From: Desmodus rotundus
Taxonomy: Eukaryota > Chordata > Mammalia > Chiroptera > Phyllostomidae
Direction of reading: 5' to 3'
Assembly: GCF_022682495.2 (NCBI RefSeq)
Contig: NC_071392.1
Coordinates: forward strand, 71,880,097-71,944,096
DNA: 64,000 nucleotides
Below are positions 21,930-33,842 of this stretch, piece after piece (the first letter of the stretch is position 1; each line of letters opens with the position of its first letter). Made by a program: the position numbers and the translations under genes. The notes under the pieces are model-generated. The model did not search any database. It was not told the origin of the DNA and worked only from the letters and a program-made list of their open reading frames with translations.

Positions 21930-24900
21930 AGGAAAAATGTTTCTCTTTCCTCATCTGTGACTTAACCTCTCCATCTCATGACAGCTGCAGCTCACTGTGT
22001 TGAAACTGCCTGAGAAGATCACTGAAGGTCTCTTCCTCATGAAGCCAAGAGGATACTTTTTAACTTTTCTCACTAATCTTTTAAAAATTGTTTTCATTTT
22101 GTTAACATGTTTAGTTTTCCTCCTATCCTCTATCAACTTCAACTTTTAAAGTTTATTCTTTTCCTTTATTTAGCCTGTAAATCTTCATCTTCTAGTGTAA
22201 TGAAGACTCTAACAGAAGTGTCTATATTGTCTGTAACTGCTTTTATTGTGATTATTTTCATTTCTCTAGGACCAAAATGCTTCTTACCCATCCAAGTAAA
22301 TTCCAATCTTGTTTCTTCCTTACAATCTCCTAATCAGTGGCAGAGCTGGGGAAGCATATGGCACGGGAGCCTATACTGCTTTCTTTTGCATTAGCAATTA
22401 GTTTCTCCTACAAATTAAGAAAATTGAACGTGAATATACAGTACAATTTAAGATAATAGAAGAAGAAAAAAGAGATTAAATCAACTAGATAAGGCATTAA
22501 AGTCATATATTCCAAAACAATCCATTACTATTTTTCTGTCTATTGAAGCAGCATAAAAGCTATTTCAAGACTAACAATTACTGTAATAACTATGACAAGT
22601 TGTAATTTTAAAGGTGCAAAGAATAAAGTCTTGATATAAAAGCTACAATGTAAAAGTGTTCAGTTTTAAGAAGTGCTGATTCTCAGTAATAAATAATGAG
22701 CACCAGAAATGCAAAACTAGTTTTCTTCAAATCAAATGCAGTGAAAAGCCCTATCAGAGAGAAATCTCAGGGGGCAAACCAAAACTAGGGGGAACGTGGG
22801 TGAATGGAAAGAGAAAATAAAAGTCTAAAAGCCAAGTTAGCATAACAGGGAATTTAAATGTGTGAAGAAAGGCACAGACTAAGCAAGAAGAGCCATGATT
22901 TTGTTATGAAGAAGAATGGGTCATTTTCCTGACTGGACCATGCTGTTGGTGGCGCAAATTCAATTCTTCCATCAGATCGTGAGAAAAGCGTTTCAAGGAC
23001 CTACACATGGGAGATTGTGGTGTGGCATGGTTTATTTGTGTGGAGATAGAAGATGCCCTAAACGTTTCCAATGTCTTATTTCCCTGTGTCCCACCATATA
23101 AAAAGTCCAACCTTGTCCTCAGCAAGACCAAGACAAAAGCCAGTGTCCAGAGTTTGTGCTTCATATAAAAGTTTAGTCCTTTGGATCTCAGAGGTGGCTG
23201 TTCATCAGTTTCAGTCCCCTTTCAGGTAGTTGAACTTGTTCCATTCCTAGGTGTTCTGGTGGCAGAGTCCATGTAGCTGCTCACCATGTGGCTGTTAAGG
23301 CTACATGGCTATGGAGAGAAGATGCAGGAGCACATGGGATGAGTGTATTACCAAGAGGGTAAGAGAGAGAGAGAGAGAGCTTCTTTGATACCCTGGGGTT
23401 ATAACCAGGAGCCTGGGTTGCAGATGGACCAGGTGCTTTCTCAAAGTGACTGATCAACTTCCCAAACTTTTGTGGGCTTTGATAGGTCCACCCCATATTT
23501 AGACTGACAGGCCTCTATGGTCGAGCACCTCCCCGTGGGGTCCCTAATAATCCAGTACCAAAGAAGGAAGGGAAGAGTGTTTATTCCCTTGGCAGAGCAC
23601 AAGGCTGTAATCTGCTGCGGTGCAAAGCTGTAGCTTCTTGACTAGCAAGCAGGCTTATGTTCCCCATTTTATTAAGCTCAACGTCTAGTTCCCTTTGTTC
23701 CCCTTTTCTAGCTAAATACCAATGCTATGAATGCCACGTGACACCTGGTGTCTCATAGTGTGTAAAAGGCACAGGCTTGAGATAGGCTGTCTCAACAGAG
23801 ATAACTTTTGATTAAGTTACGCCAAAGATATAAGTTAAGATGAAAAAAAACTGCATTCACAAACAGGAGTGTTAATTCATAAAACGTTTCTCTGATACGC
23901 TTATAGGAAAACACCAAGACTCCCATGGAAAGAAACACATTGCCTAAGAAAATGGTCGCTTCTTCAGGTTTCTCTATAGAGGTGGGGAAGAAATAAAAAT
24001 TGAGGGGAATCATCACAAAAACCAAAGCATATGCATAATTATCAGAAGAGATGTCACTCTCTGATGCTTGTGCTGTCTTCCATTCACCCATTCCAAAGAG
24101 AGACAATCTTTAGCAATGTAAAGTTATTGCTCTCACAGTAAGAGAGCAAGGAATTTGGTTTATGATTAGATAGATACAAGAATAATTGAGGCAGCATACA
24201 CAGAGAGAGATGGAGAATACTAAGAGGAAGAGACTTGCTAGGTCAAACAGGATCTTTAAGCTTCCCTACACTGCAGAAGTAGGGCTTTATGTCTTAAGTT
24301 TAGAGTCCTTTTTTTACTTGACCTACATTTTATACCATGAGACTATGTCCTGAAAAATCCCACAATAACACTCAGGTAAGAAACCTTATTTCTATGTAAT
24401 CTTAGGCCAAACAATTGTGTTCATGGTTCGTTTGTTTTGAAAAGACAATGGTCCAGTTCGAAATGATAGAGGGCAAAGGGGCATACAGTGATTTGTTAGT
24501 CTGATATTCTTCTCTTTCTTTTTCTACTTTTTGTGTGAGAGATAAAAAATAGACACACTTTAATACCTTTATAATGGTCTTAAATAATGGAAAAGAAATT
24601 GGGAGGTTGCATGTTATTTAAACTTATCATCATTATTTGGAATATTTGGGAACATTTACTTTAGGTTCAAAATGCATTTTTTAACACAGAAAGACATTTT
24701 GTAATTTTGTTGGATGTTTCTACTATTAGTTTAAATAGACTCTGCTTTTATTCACTATGTTCATACATCTTTTTCAGGAAATAGAAAAGTCAACATCACA
24801 GAGTTCTTTTGATGAAAAGTGGAGGATTTTATACATTTTTCCACTGTGTGTGATAACAGTGAGATTTTCTATGTTTAAATGACAGTTTGTCTTTTCTGTC

Positions 24901-25377
24901 CACAATTGCCCATCAAAGATCTCATGTTGTTAGAATGATAGGGTTATAGTTACTGTACTAATTAGAATGAAGGGAAATGGTGAAAAGAAAATTTATTCTT
25001 GTCTTTCCTGACATCTATATCTGAGCATCAAGAGATTTTTATGTATGCCAAATCATCTAATTTTACTCATATTATACTTAGAAATACTAAATATTAACCT
25101 TGATCAATCTCCTCCTTAATTTTTCCTTGTATTAGAAATGCCTCTTTTCTTTCCATTTCTCCCAGGTCTTCCTTATATCAAACCATTTATTTCTCCATCA
25201 GAAAACCCAATCTTCTCTGCTACAGTTACAGATTCAAGAATGAGCAAGTGACCCAATGCAAACTGAGGAGTGGTGAAGAGATATTTCCTGGGTCTTCTGG
25301 AAAATTTGTTTTTCTCTCTGTAGAGATGACAAATCGGCCCCTGCTCTTCCTAATATTAAGAAAAAAACGTATTTAAG
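21930..25377. other. Mostly unassigned non-coding DNA
   Basis: No supported gene. A GA-rich run lies at about 23362-23382. Around 23170-23830 the minus strand carries LTR-like features (an AATAAA signal near 23573-23580 followed by a pyrimidine-rich stretch), but I could not define its ends. Minus-strand open stretches at 22904-23164 (86 codons) and 23792-24106 (104 codons, hydrophobic segments) flank it and could be retroviral debris. I cannot name them. Confidence 0.3.
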
Positions 25378-25745
25378 GGAATTCTGGTCAAGATGGAGGT
25401 GTAGGTAAATGTGGCTCCCCTCCTCACACAACCACAGCAAAATTACAACTAAAATATAAAACAACCATCACTCCGGGTCATCAGAAAATTGAAGTATATG
25501 GAAGTCCGACAACTAAGGAATTAAAAAACACACATTAATCCAGACAGATTGGAGGGATGGAGGGATGGAGATGTGGAGACACGGAATCAGGTGGCCCCAA
25601 ATCCACATGTGGTGGATTTAAAATCGAGGGATATCGTGGGAGCCAGGGATCCCACCCCAAAACTAGACCAACCAGCTCAGGGGTCCAGTGCCAGGAAGAT
25701 CAGTCCCTGTAACTTCTGGTTGTAAAAACCATCTCATAATAGTCC
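25378..25745 (+). mobile_element. Orphan L1/HAL1-type 5' UTR fragment
   Basis: It begins 'gggaattctggtcaagatgg' and continues with 'acaaccacagcaaaattac', 'ggaagtccgacaactaagg', 'gtggagacacggaatcaggt' and 'gatcagtccctgtaacttc'. This is the style of a bat L1-lineage 5' UTR starting with the 'caagatgg' element. Coding regions and 3' tail are missing, although LINE insertions normally lose the 5' end and keep the 3' end. Confidence 0.6.
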
Positions 25746-26091
25746 TCAGTTCTTTGCACTACCAGTTATTGTTTTAATGCATAGGTATAATCTGGCCATT
25801 TTTCTACCATTAGGGCCCATATAAGCTGCCTCTTCCCATAAATACATACAGGAAAACATTCTACAAGTGACAAATTCCATCACAAAAATACCACTAAAAT
25901 AACACCCCAAATTTCTAGAAGAGATGAATCCATACAGATACTGCATTACCTTCTTAGGAATGTTTAACCCAGGCTAGAGGGAAAAAAGCACATTTCAAAT
26001 CAGTAATCAAAAAGCACTGAACAAGGGCATTGGATGAGGATGGCAGATAAAACATAAGAAACATCACCAACCCAAATCACGTTCATTTATT

Positions 26092-26297
26092 TTTTAAAAA
26101 AGGTTTTATTGTTTTTAGATAGAGAGGAAGGGAGGGAGAAAGAGAGAGGGAGAGAAACATCAATGTGTGGTTGCCTCTCACGCTCCCTACTGGGGATCTG
26201 GCCTGCCACCCAGGCATGTGCCCTGACTAGGAATTGAACTGGCGACCCTTTGATTCATAGGCTGATGCTCAATCCACTGAGCCACACCAGCCAGGGC
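26092..26297 (-). repeat. VES SINE, minus orientation
   Basis: On the plus strand it runs from an A/T-rich tail ('ttttttaaaaaaggtttt') through 'gagagaaacatcaatgtgtg', 'gttgcctctcacgctcccta' and 'aactggcgaccctttgattc' to 'cacaccagccagggc'. The flanking repeat 'cccaaatcac' occurs on both sides, marking the target-site duplication. Confidence 0.9.
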
Positions 26298-27877
26298 CCA
26301 AATCACCTTTAAATAGCCATATACATCTTACAAAATAATAAATCTAAAGTGGTGATGGTAAACTAGAATATCTTCTCATCAATTAGTCATATCATTTGAG
26401 GAATTTGTTAAATACAGAAAACAGAAAAGAGGCTCATGTAAACCACAGGCCAAAAGGCATACAGAAGAGGATTGGGCAACATGTGAATGTCCATAAAGAA
26501 CTATGCTAGTTCAGAGAAACACATTCAAACAGTTTGGGAGGTCCCCAGAGAAGGGATTATTTGGGTAAGTGCACGTGGAATAACTAGTGTTCTCTCCTTC
26601 CTTGGCTATCAGCTGCATTTGCTCTCAAAGCAAAATTGCAAGGATTAGTCCTCACTTCCTTGAAGCCAGACATAATCAGAAAGAAATTTCTGACATAGTC
26701 CAACAGTATTGTGCTCCTATAATCTCTGAGGCCAGCTCTGGTGTCAGAACATACATCCACAGCCAGGAAAACAAAATTATCAAACAAAAATATGAGGAGC
26801 TAGCAAAAATATCACCAAAACTTTGAAGAAATTATGCTTTATTGACATAAGTCACCAAACCCAATTTGACAAGAAATTAACCTCAAGTTTTATAGAACAA
26901 ACAGAAAATTTAAAACCTTCAGAGTAAGTGAAGATGACATATTATAGATGTGGAATGTTAAATGAGATATAGATGTGACGTTAAATAAAATAATTGGTGC
27001 AAAATTTACACCAATAAGATTTAAACGCTAAATGAAACACATACATTTCTAGAGAAATATAAATTGACTCTAAAGTGACAAGAACTGTGAATCAGAGTGA
27101 TTATAGATAAGATGTAAATGACAGTAAAAAGTCTACTGAAAAAAATGCACAGTGGAGACATTCACTCAAAATGGAGGAGGGACAAAACCTATGCCTGCTT
27201 CTAACAAAGAAAATGAGAAGCAGAAATTGAAATTTAATCTTAGGTATCAGCACCAATAATCTTAAACTTTAAAACATATTAATAAAGGAGAGTAAATAAA
27301 TTGAACATTGGACTGCTTTGAGAAAGCTGGGCTGATGGCCAGCTACTTCAGATCATGACAAATCTGTCAGTGTTGCAGGTGGCCAAAGTGGTTGGCACCA
27401 CCCAATGGAAAAAAGATCTCTGTGTTAGACATAGGGATTGAGTGTGTGGGTTGAAGAAGCCTTCCTGATTCTTCTCTGTCCTTATGGAGTGGCCAGGGAG
27501 CTGGAGTTGAAGGAAAACAAAATCTATATATATTCATTTTGTTTCCAACAAAGCAGTTTAATACACTCCTTTTGTCTTAGCCTAAAGTATTGTTCTGGTC
27601 TTTGTCCACATTAAATTCTGTAAATAACAAGCGCCAGGAAGAACTTCTCACATTCAGAATTGTGCAGCAATGGAAAGGAACATACAGCAGGAAAAATCAT
27701 AAAAGAATGTTAAAAAGTAAAAACTAAGATGGCAAACAATGTATTTTAACATGGACTAGATAAAATTTTGGTGAAATATTTTCCTATGAGATTAAAGAGC
27801 TTGGTTTAAAATGTATGAAGATTTCAAGACAGTGATATAGGAACCCAGAGGAGAATAATACAATAAAAAGAAGTAGA
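26298..27877. other. Unassigned non-coding DNA
   Basis: No gene recognised. A plus-strand open stretch at 26587-26826 reads KEISDIVQQYCAPIISEASS and then other protein-like residues up to a stop. It has no splice context, no known homologue that I recognise, and may be a decayed retrocopy or chance. Confidence 0.3.
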
Positions 27878-28085
27878 GCCTTGACTGGCATGGTTCCATT
27901 GGTTAAGCATTTCCCATCAGGGCACATGCCTGGGTTGCAGGCCTGGTCCCTGGCTGGGGCACGTTCAAGAGGCAACTGATTGATATTTCTCTAATACATT
28001 GATATTTTTCTCACACATCAATGTTTCTCTCCCTCTCTTTCTCCCTCTCTTTCCCAACTCTCTAAAAATATATAAATAAATCTTC
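27878..28085 (+). repeat. VES SINE, plus orientation
   Basis: It has the head 'gccttgactggcatggttcc', then 'gggttgcaggcctggtccct', 'ttcaagaggcaactgattga', CT-rich 'ctccctctctttctccctct', and an A-rich tail. A slightly expanded 'gatatttctctaatacatt' region is present in the middle. Confidence 0.88.
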
Positions 28086-28489
28086 TAAAAAATTAAAAAA
28101 TGAAGTGGAATAAATATAAAACCACAATGGAAGCATTCATACCACTGAAAACAAATCTTCCTAAATGAAGGACAAATTTTTAGCATATTGAACTAAATGT
28201 AATAAAAAAGAAAAAGCATTTAAAGAATTAGAAGAGAGAGACGTGAAAGTTTGTCAAAATCAATACATTATACATATATTTGGGGTGCATGTAGAACAAA
28301 ATAAAAGAATTATAACAGAAAATACACTTAAAGATATTAATTAAGAAAAATATTCTGAAATAAAAAACACTTGACTCAATTAGTTGAAGGTGAATTTGAA
28401 TTCTAATTAAAGTTGGCTCAGACTTATTAATACTGTGACATTTGTGCATACATCTCCTGGACTTAAAGCTAAAGAAAGATTTCAGTGGT

Positions 28490-28688
28490 GCCCTGGCCGG
28501 GTACTTCAGTTGGTGAGCGTTGTCACAATATGCCAAGTTACAGGTTTATTGCCTGGGTTGGGGCACGTACAAGAAGCAACCAGTGAATGCATAAATGGAT
28601 GGAACAACAAATCAATGTTTCTCTCTCTCTCTTTCTTTCTCTTCCCCTTCCTTTCTCTCTCTCAAATCAATAATACATTAAAAAAAAA
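28490..28688 (+). repeat. VES SINE with target-site duplication
   Basis: It begins 'gccctggccgggtacttcag' and ends in an A run at 28688. The 10-bp repeat 'ttcagtggtg' occurs immediately before (28481-28490) and after the tail, a clean target-site duplication showing L1-style retrotransposition. Confidence 0.9.
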
Positions 28689-28689
28689 T

Positions 28690-29387
28690 TCAGTGGTGAG
28701 CCAGCCACCCAAACTATATAAAATAAAATTTCTACTCATCTTAAGAGGCATGTGTCAGATTTGTTTTAACCTTCTTTACAACACTTTCAATAAGAGAAGG
28801 AAGTAAAGTAATTCTAGGAAGTCAAGTGAAGAAAATACGACTCAAATATTTTGTACAGTTCTAAATCTCTGTTCATAGAGAGGCAACAGGTGGCTGACTC
28901 CCTTGCTATAGCCTACTCTGAAAAAAACAGGCTGTTAGTTCTCATTTGGATAGTCTATGTTATTTACACAAAAATTAAGAGTACTTCTTAAAAGCTGGAC
29001 TTCAGAGTGCTTGAAATACGGAAATGTGCCTTGTGAACCTCCAACACTGAAAGGCAAATACGATGTTTCTTGAAATCATGCCAACATACATTCTTCTTTT
29101 CTGTGAGAAATTCCAGGAAATGGCTTGTGCAAATTTTGTACAAGTCTCCCCAGTGCAATTCTTTTTAACTTGTCAGGTACCTTCAGAACAATAAACAATA
29201 GAACCTGGACACAAATGAAGACAGTTTTCTCTCTCTCTTTTTTATTCATGTTTGTAAGCATAATTTTATTGGGCTGAACTTTTATTAGATGTAAATAGTA
29301 AACATTTCTTAAGATTTTAGACTATACTATATTTACTTTTTTCTTAATGAAAATTGCAGAACTTAATATCACTCATTTATAAGTATA
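28690..29387. other. Unassigned non-coding DNA
   Basis: No gene or nameable repeat seen. Confidence 0.35.
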
Positions 29388-30300
29388 GGCATACCTTGGA
29401 GATGTCGTGGGTCTGGTTTCAGACCAGCACAATGAAGCAAATATCACTATAAAGTGAGTCACACAAAGTTTTAGTTTCCAGTGCATGTCATAGTTATGTT
29501 TACACTATACTGTAGTCTATTAAGTGTGTAATGGCATTGATATTGGCATGGTGCCAGGAGGAGAAGGGAGAAGCAGGGGAGGAGGCTGCCCAAGGCAAAA
29601 ATAACGAAGCTAGTCCTTGCTGGACAGATCTTCCTACCCCTGGGGCAGAGACCTGACAGAAGGAGATGGTGCCGGAATTTTTTCCTGGCTAGAGAGGGTG
29701 ATTGACAGAGGAAAAATCCCTCCTACCCCCTTCCAGAAAATAGCAGCAGGGGGAGGTGCAGACCTGTCAGTTTAGCCCAGCAAGAGGACAGATTGGCTGG
29801 GAAATAGGATGCTTCTGGAGCTCATGGAAATTTGGGCTGGGAGATTTAAATGGAGGGAGGGCAGAGATTTGGCCTTTTTTTCTTCCTTGGGGATTCCACT
29901 TAGATGATCAATCAAGCAGAGGCCTCCTGTGGTTCCCAAAGGATGGTATTTTTAACTGAGAGAAGGAATTCAGGATGCAGCCTTGAACTGGGCTGGTAGA
30001 GGGTGGAAGAATTTTTCTCTTGGTGTTCTACAGGGGATGGGTTCTGAGGCAGAAGCCTGCCATTCTTCCAAAACTGTGTAGCCTTTGAATAAAAGAATCC
30101 TTTCCTTTTTCAGCAAATCTCTGCTTCCAGAATTTGCCTATGGGCTGCGGTCAGCAAGACCACATCTCTGTTCATTAACAGCATTATGTCTAAAAAATGT
30201 ATGTAACTTAGTTAAAAACACTTTATCGCTAAAAAAGTCCTAACTATTATCTGAGCCATCAGGGAGTGGCAATCTCTTTGTTACCAGAGGATCTTAACTT
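29388..30300 (+). mobile_element. Tigger-family DNA transposon, split by an LTR
   Basis: The left part (29388-29537) reads 'cataccttggagatgtcgtg', 'aagtgagtcacacaaagttt' and 'tacactatactgtagtctat'. The right part (30181 on) continues 'gcattatgtctaaaaaatgt' and 'actttatcgctaaaaaagtc'. Both match the Tigger-type non-coding terminal region, and they join directly when the LTR is removed. Confidence 0.75.
29538..30180 (+). mobile_element. Solo LTR, copy 1, with 4-bp duplication GCAT
   Basis: The LTR starts TGATATTGG and ends TTAACA, and is flanked by GCAT at 29534-29537 and 30181-30184. A polyadenylation signal AATAAA lies at 30088-30093, after 'aaactgtgtagcctttg'. It is inserted in a Tigger transposon. 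The region 'ttcccaaaggatggtatttt' and the polyadenylation region match the reverse complement of the LTR at 34346-35253, so both belong to one family. Confidence 0.82.
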
Positions 30301-30304
30301 CTGT

Positions 30305-31149
30305 TTGTAAAAATATCAATATCTGCAAAGTTCAAGAAAACACTGTATGCCTGTAGTTACAAAACAAGTATCTTTGATTTCTCTTTTTGGCCACTTGTAT
30401 TTTCTGCATCTTATGGTATATGAGACTTTCTCTTTGCTTTTCCACTTTTCATTTCCAATTTCTCCCTTCCCTTTCATGGGCAAATATAAATTAAAAATAA
30501 CAGATAAATCTCTAAATTGATAAAAGGGGAAGAAACTCACCCTCGCCCTTTTGCTTAGAGAATTTACTTTAAAAATCTTGTTCTTTTTCTGCCTCTTTGA
30601 AATGTCTGTAGATCTTTTTAGAAGCAAAATAATCCTTTTACCAGCTTTCTGAAACAGGTATTTCTCAGGTACCTGGGAACCATCTCTTTTACTTATAATC
30701 ATCAAGGAATACAGCATCCCTATCTCCCTGTTTCCATGGGCGGGTTGAAAGCTTTAGTTGGGGGAGGCCTTCCTGTAACTTGCAAAACTACTTCACATCA
30801 TCAATATATGAGAGGTTTGTTTTTCCTTTAAACACAGCTAATTAGCTAAGTGAGATAGTCATGTCAATTATCAGAAAAATTGAGAATGAACTATGTGTGA
30901 CAACTGGTGCTATGCGGTTCTCTTCCGTGCATGCTACTGTCTGTCTTGAGAACATGTGTGTAGTGGATTGTATCTGCATGTCTGTAAAACATGTGAGATT
31001 GCCCTATGTCTTCGATCTCTAGGGGATTTCTCACACTGCACGTCACATTCTGATAATGCATTGTCAATAAAAAAAAGCTATTTTCTTTCTCCTATTTTTT
31101 TGTGGAGTAGTTTACTGAGTTGGAAGAAGATTTTTTTTATTAATTACAT
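30305..31149. other. Unassigned non-coding DNA
   Basis: It includes a 133-codon minus-strand open stretch (30316-30717) rich in Lys/Arg. It has no recognisable domain and is treated as chance. No repeat was named. Confidence 0.3.
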
Positions 31150-31822
31150 GGTCTGTCCAGAAAGTATCCAACCATGTACTATGAAAAATACAGACATCTA
31201 TTGACAAAGAGACAAGATACAAGAAACATTGTACATAGGACAATAGTACCCCAGCCTCCTTCAAAGTAGGTACCTGGGACCTCACACAGTTCTCCCAATT
31301 GCCATGAGCTGCCCTGTTATATTTTCCTGAATCTCATTGACAGTCTGAAATCTCTTCCCTTTCAAGGTGATTTTAGTTTTGGGAAAAGCCAGAAGTCACA
31401 GGGTGCCAAATCTGAGCTGTAGTGGGACTGAGTCACCTGGGTGATGTGTTGTTTCACCAAAAAACTTTGCACACGAGGTAGTACAAGAGTGGGTGCATTG
31501 TTGTGATGAAGCTGCCAATCAGCAGCTGCCCACAGCTGTGGCCTTCTGAGTCGTCTGAATAGTTTCTGTGGAGGAATGTTCAAGCTTAACAAAAACTTTG
31601 ATGCAGGTTCATTGCTCTACTCACTCAGTCCTTTTGAGTGCAAAGGCCACACAGTACACATGCTCACTCAACAGCGTCAACCACCCCCACTCACTAGTAA
31701 AATGAAGTTGTCATTGTTCATGCACACACATTCAGTCCATTCTCCTTGGCTGCCAAGTTACATCGATGTCACGCAAAATGTTCTTGTTATATTAACAATG
31801 CCTGAAATTTTTCTGGACATAC
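31150..31822 (-). mobile_element. Mariner element, internally deleted, minus orientation
   Basis: The ends are short imperfect inverted repeats: 'ggtctgtccagaaagtatc' on the left and the reverse complement of 'gaaatttttctggacatac' on the right. The minus strand at 31362-31592 encodes the C-terminal part of a mariner transposase: 'QLHHNNAPTLVLPRVQSFLV' followed by 'SSDLAPCDFWLFPKLK'. In active enzymes the second catalytic Asp sits in an HHDNAP-type motif; here it is Asn. The N-terminal half is missing. Confidence 0.75.
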
Positions 31823-31829
31823 TATACAT

Positions 31830-33834
31830 TTCCTCAACATTACTTTTACCTCAAATGATGTTCCTAGGTGACTTAGGTGATGCTGGAAACCTTGGGTTAC
31901 CAGGCTGTAGATTATTACCCTTAGAGGCAGGACTGCAGAAAATGAATGGGGGTATCATTTAAAAAGAACTGACAGATGTTGCCTGAGAATCAGTGGGAGA
32001 GAGTAAAAGTGCAGTTTCGGTTGTATGTTTACAGGTGTATAGAGCATAGTTATCAATGGCAGAGTACATATAGAGGAAACGGAACTTTCTGAACTCCTAG
32101 GAGAGTAGAAGGAAGAAGAGGTGGACAAGGAAGAAGCAAGAACATGAAGATGCTGGGTTTTGGAGAAAAGGCAGGAGAGAGCTTTAAAACAGAAGAGATT
32201 TACATGCTGTAAAGAGGATGGAAAGAGGAGACTTGAGAAACCTGTCACTGGATATGACAAGTGCAGGACAGAAAAAATAATTGTCCCCACATCCTTCTAA
32301 TGTCTTGGCTGAGACACCCCATTAATAAAAGACAAATCAAACAGGAGAAAAACAAACTGAAGATTAATAATTGTATGAAACTGTTAATATTGTTTGCCTG
32401 TGCACATCAGAGCCCAATACAATGTGAACAGGACTGTTCAGCAAAGAAAGCACAGGTTTATGTAAGGAGATTGTGCCAGGCCAGAAGACACAAGTGAGCA
32501 AACGTTCCAAAGCCTGGTTCCTCAGTGGCTCCTAGGGGATGGATTATATGTGGCAGAAGTCATGAATCACGATGATCAGTGTAGGGGGAGCTGTTGGCTC
32601 TGTGGATTGGTTGGAGCCCGGGTAGGGGGCAGTTGATCATTTGTTTCAGGTCCTGATGTCGGCTATGGAGTCATTCTGTCTAGTTTGGTGAGGCTGGGGC
32701 AGGTAGGGTCCTTCCATCTTTGTAGGCCTGCGGGCTGAAACAGAACTGAGGTCAAGATGTTATATTTAGTTGGACTGGAACTGTGTTCCTTTAACCAATA
32801 GAACTGAGGTTTTATTCTTAAGACAGTTTGACCCTGACCATAACCAGATGTGCTAAGGGCTTAATGATAAGGAAGTGGATGTGCAGTATGTGAAAAAAGT
32901 AGAAGAGTCTGGTTTAAAAGAGGCAAGTGAGTCGTGATGTTATTAGATTGGACAAAGTTGGCTTGAATTAGGAAGAAGTCATGTTAAACAAATGAAATTC
33001 CTATGCAGCTACAATAACATGTATACCTCCTTAACACATGGGAGAAACCAGAAAAACTGAGCAATTCTTCAAAATGCCTCAAGCCATCACCTTAAATACC
33101 ATCTCCAGCCAAAGACAAAAGATGTGTGTATGTGTGTTGGGGGTAGGGAGGGGGTTACCAGTTATGGGAGGTTGCCAGTAAAAGCACCATAAAGGAGGGT
33201 GTGGTTGTTATGCACTTTTAACTCACTGCCTTCTCCATTGATAAGAGCTTCTAAAGATTTTGTCATCCTCTGCTTCCTGGTAGACAGAGGGAAATAGCCT
33301 TAAATGGAAATTATCCCTGTAAATTTAAATTTATCTTCCTAAAATGTAATGTCTACTTGTGTTTACAAGGCTTCTTCTGTGTCTGCTGTGTCTTAAAAAT
33401 GAACAACTCAAGATAATAGTTATGCTAAAGAGACATTCTGGGGTGGCCAATTCTGGTCCACTTCACAAGGAAAAATATTCAAGTAGAGAAAAAATGTGTC
33501 AAAACAGTAGGTGTTTAAGCATTTTGAAACTACTTCTGGTCTTCAAATTAACAGGATCAAGGACTAGGTTTCTTTAAAAATGTTATAGATCTTAAGATAT
33601 TGAAGACAGCTCTGACATACTGCTGTATTCTTCTTTTTATACTAAACTGCCTTACTTACTTCAATTGTCCCATCATTACTTAGGTTCCATTCTCTAATTG
33701 TCCCAATTTCTTCCAAACATACTTCAGCTAGTTCATGCCAACTTAAAATATACTCTCCGGTGTTTTTGATATTATAGAAATGCTTAGAACTGTCCAGATT
33801 ACAGTGTGATTTTTTTTATGAGACAGACACTACC
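31830..33834. other. Unassigned non-coding DNA
   Basis: No gene seen. 32270-32960 looks like decayed repeat sequence (ERV- or DNA-transposon-like wording such as 'gacaaatcaaacaggagaaa') that I cannot place in a family. Confidence 0.3.
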
Positions 33835-33842
33835 TAGTTATT

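Noticed and set aside
23170..24106. Possible minus-strand LTR and retroviral coding debris
   Set aside because: An AATAAA signal and hydrophobic open stretches are present, but the ends, target-site duplication and any clear viral motif are missing, so it is not called as an element.
26587..26826. 79-codon plus-strand frame with protein-like residues
   Set aside because: Suggestive composition but no known family, no splice sites or flanking exons; it may be a decayed retrocopy, so it is left as a note only.
30316..30717. 133-codon minus-strand frame rich in Lys/Arg
   Set aside because: No recognisable domain, no splice sites and an AT-rich context typical of chance frames.
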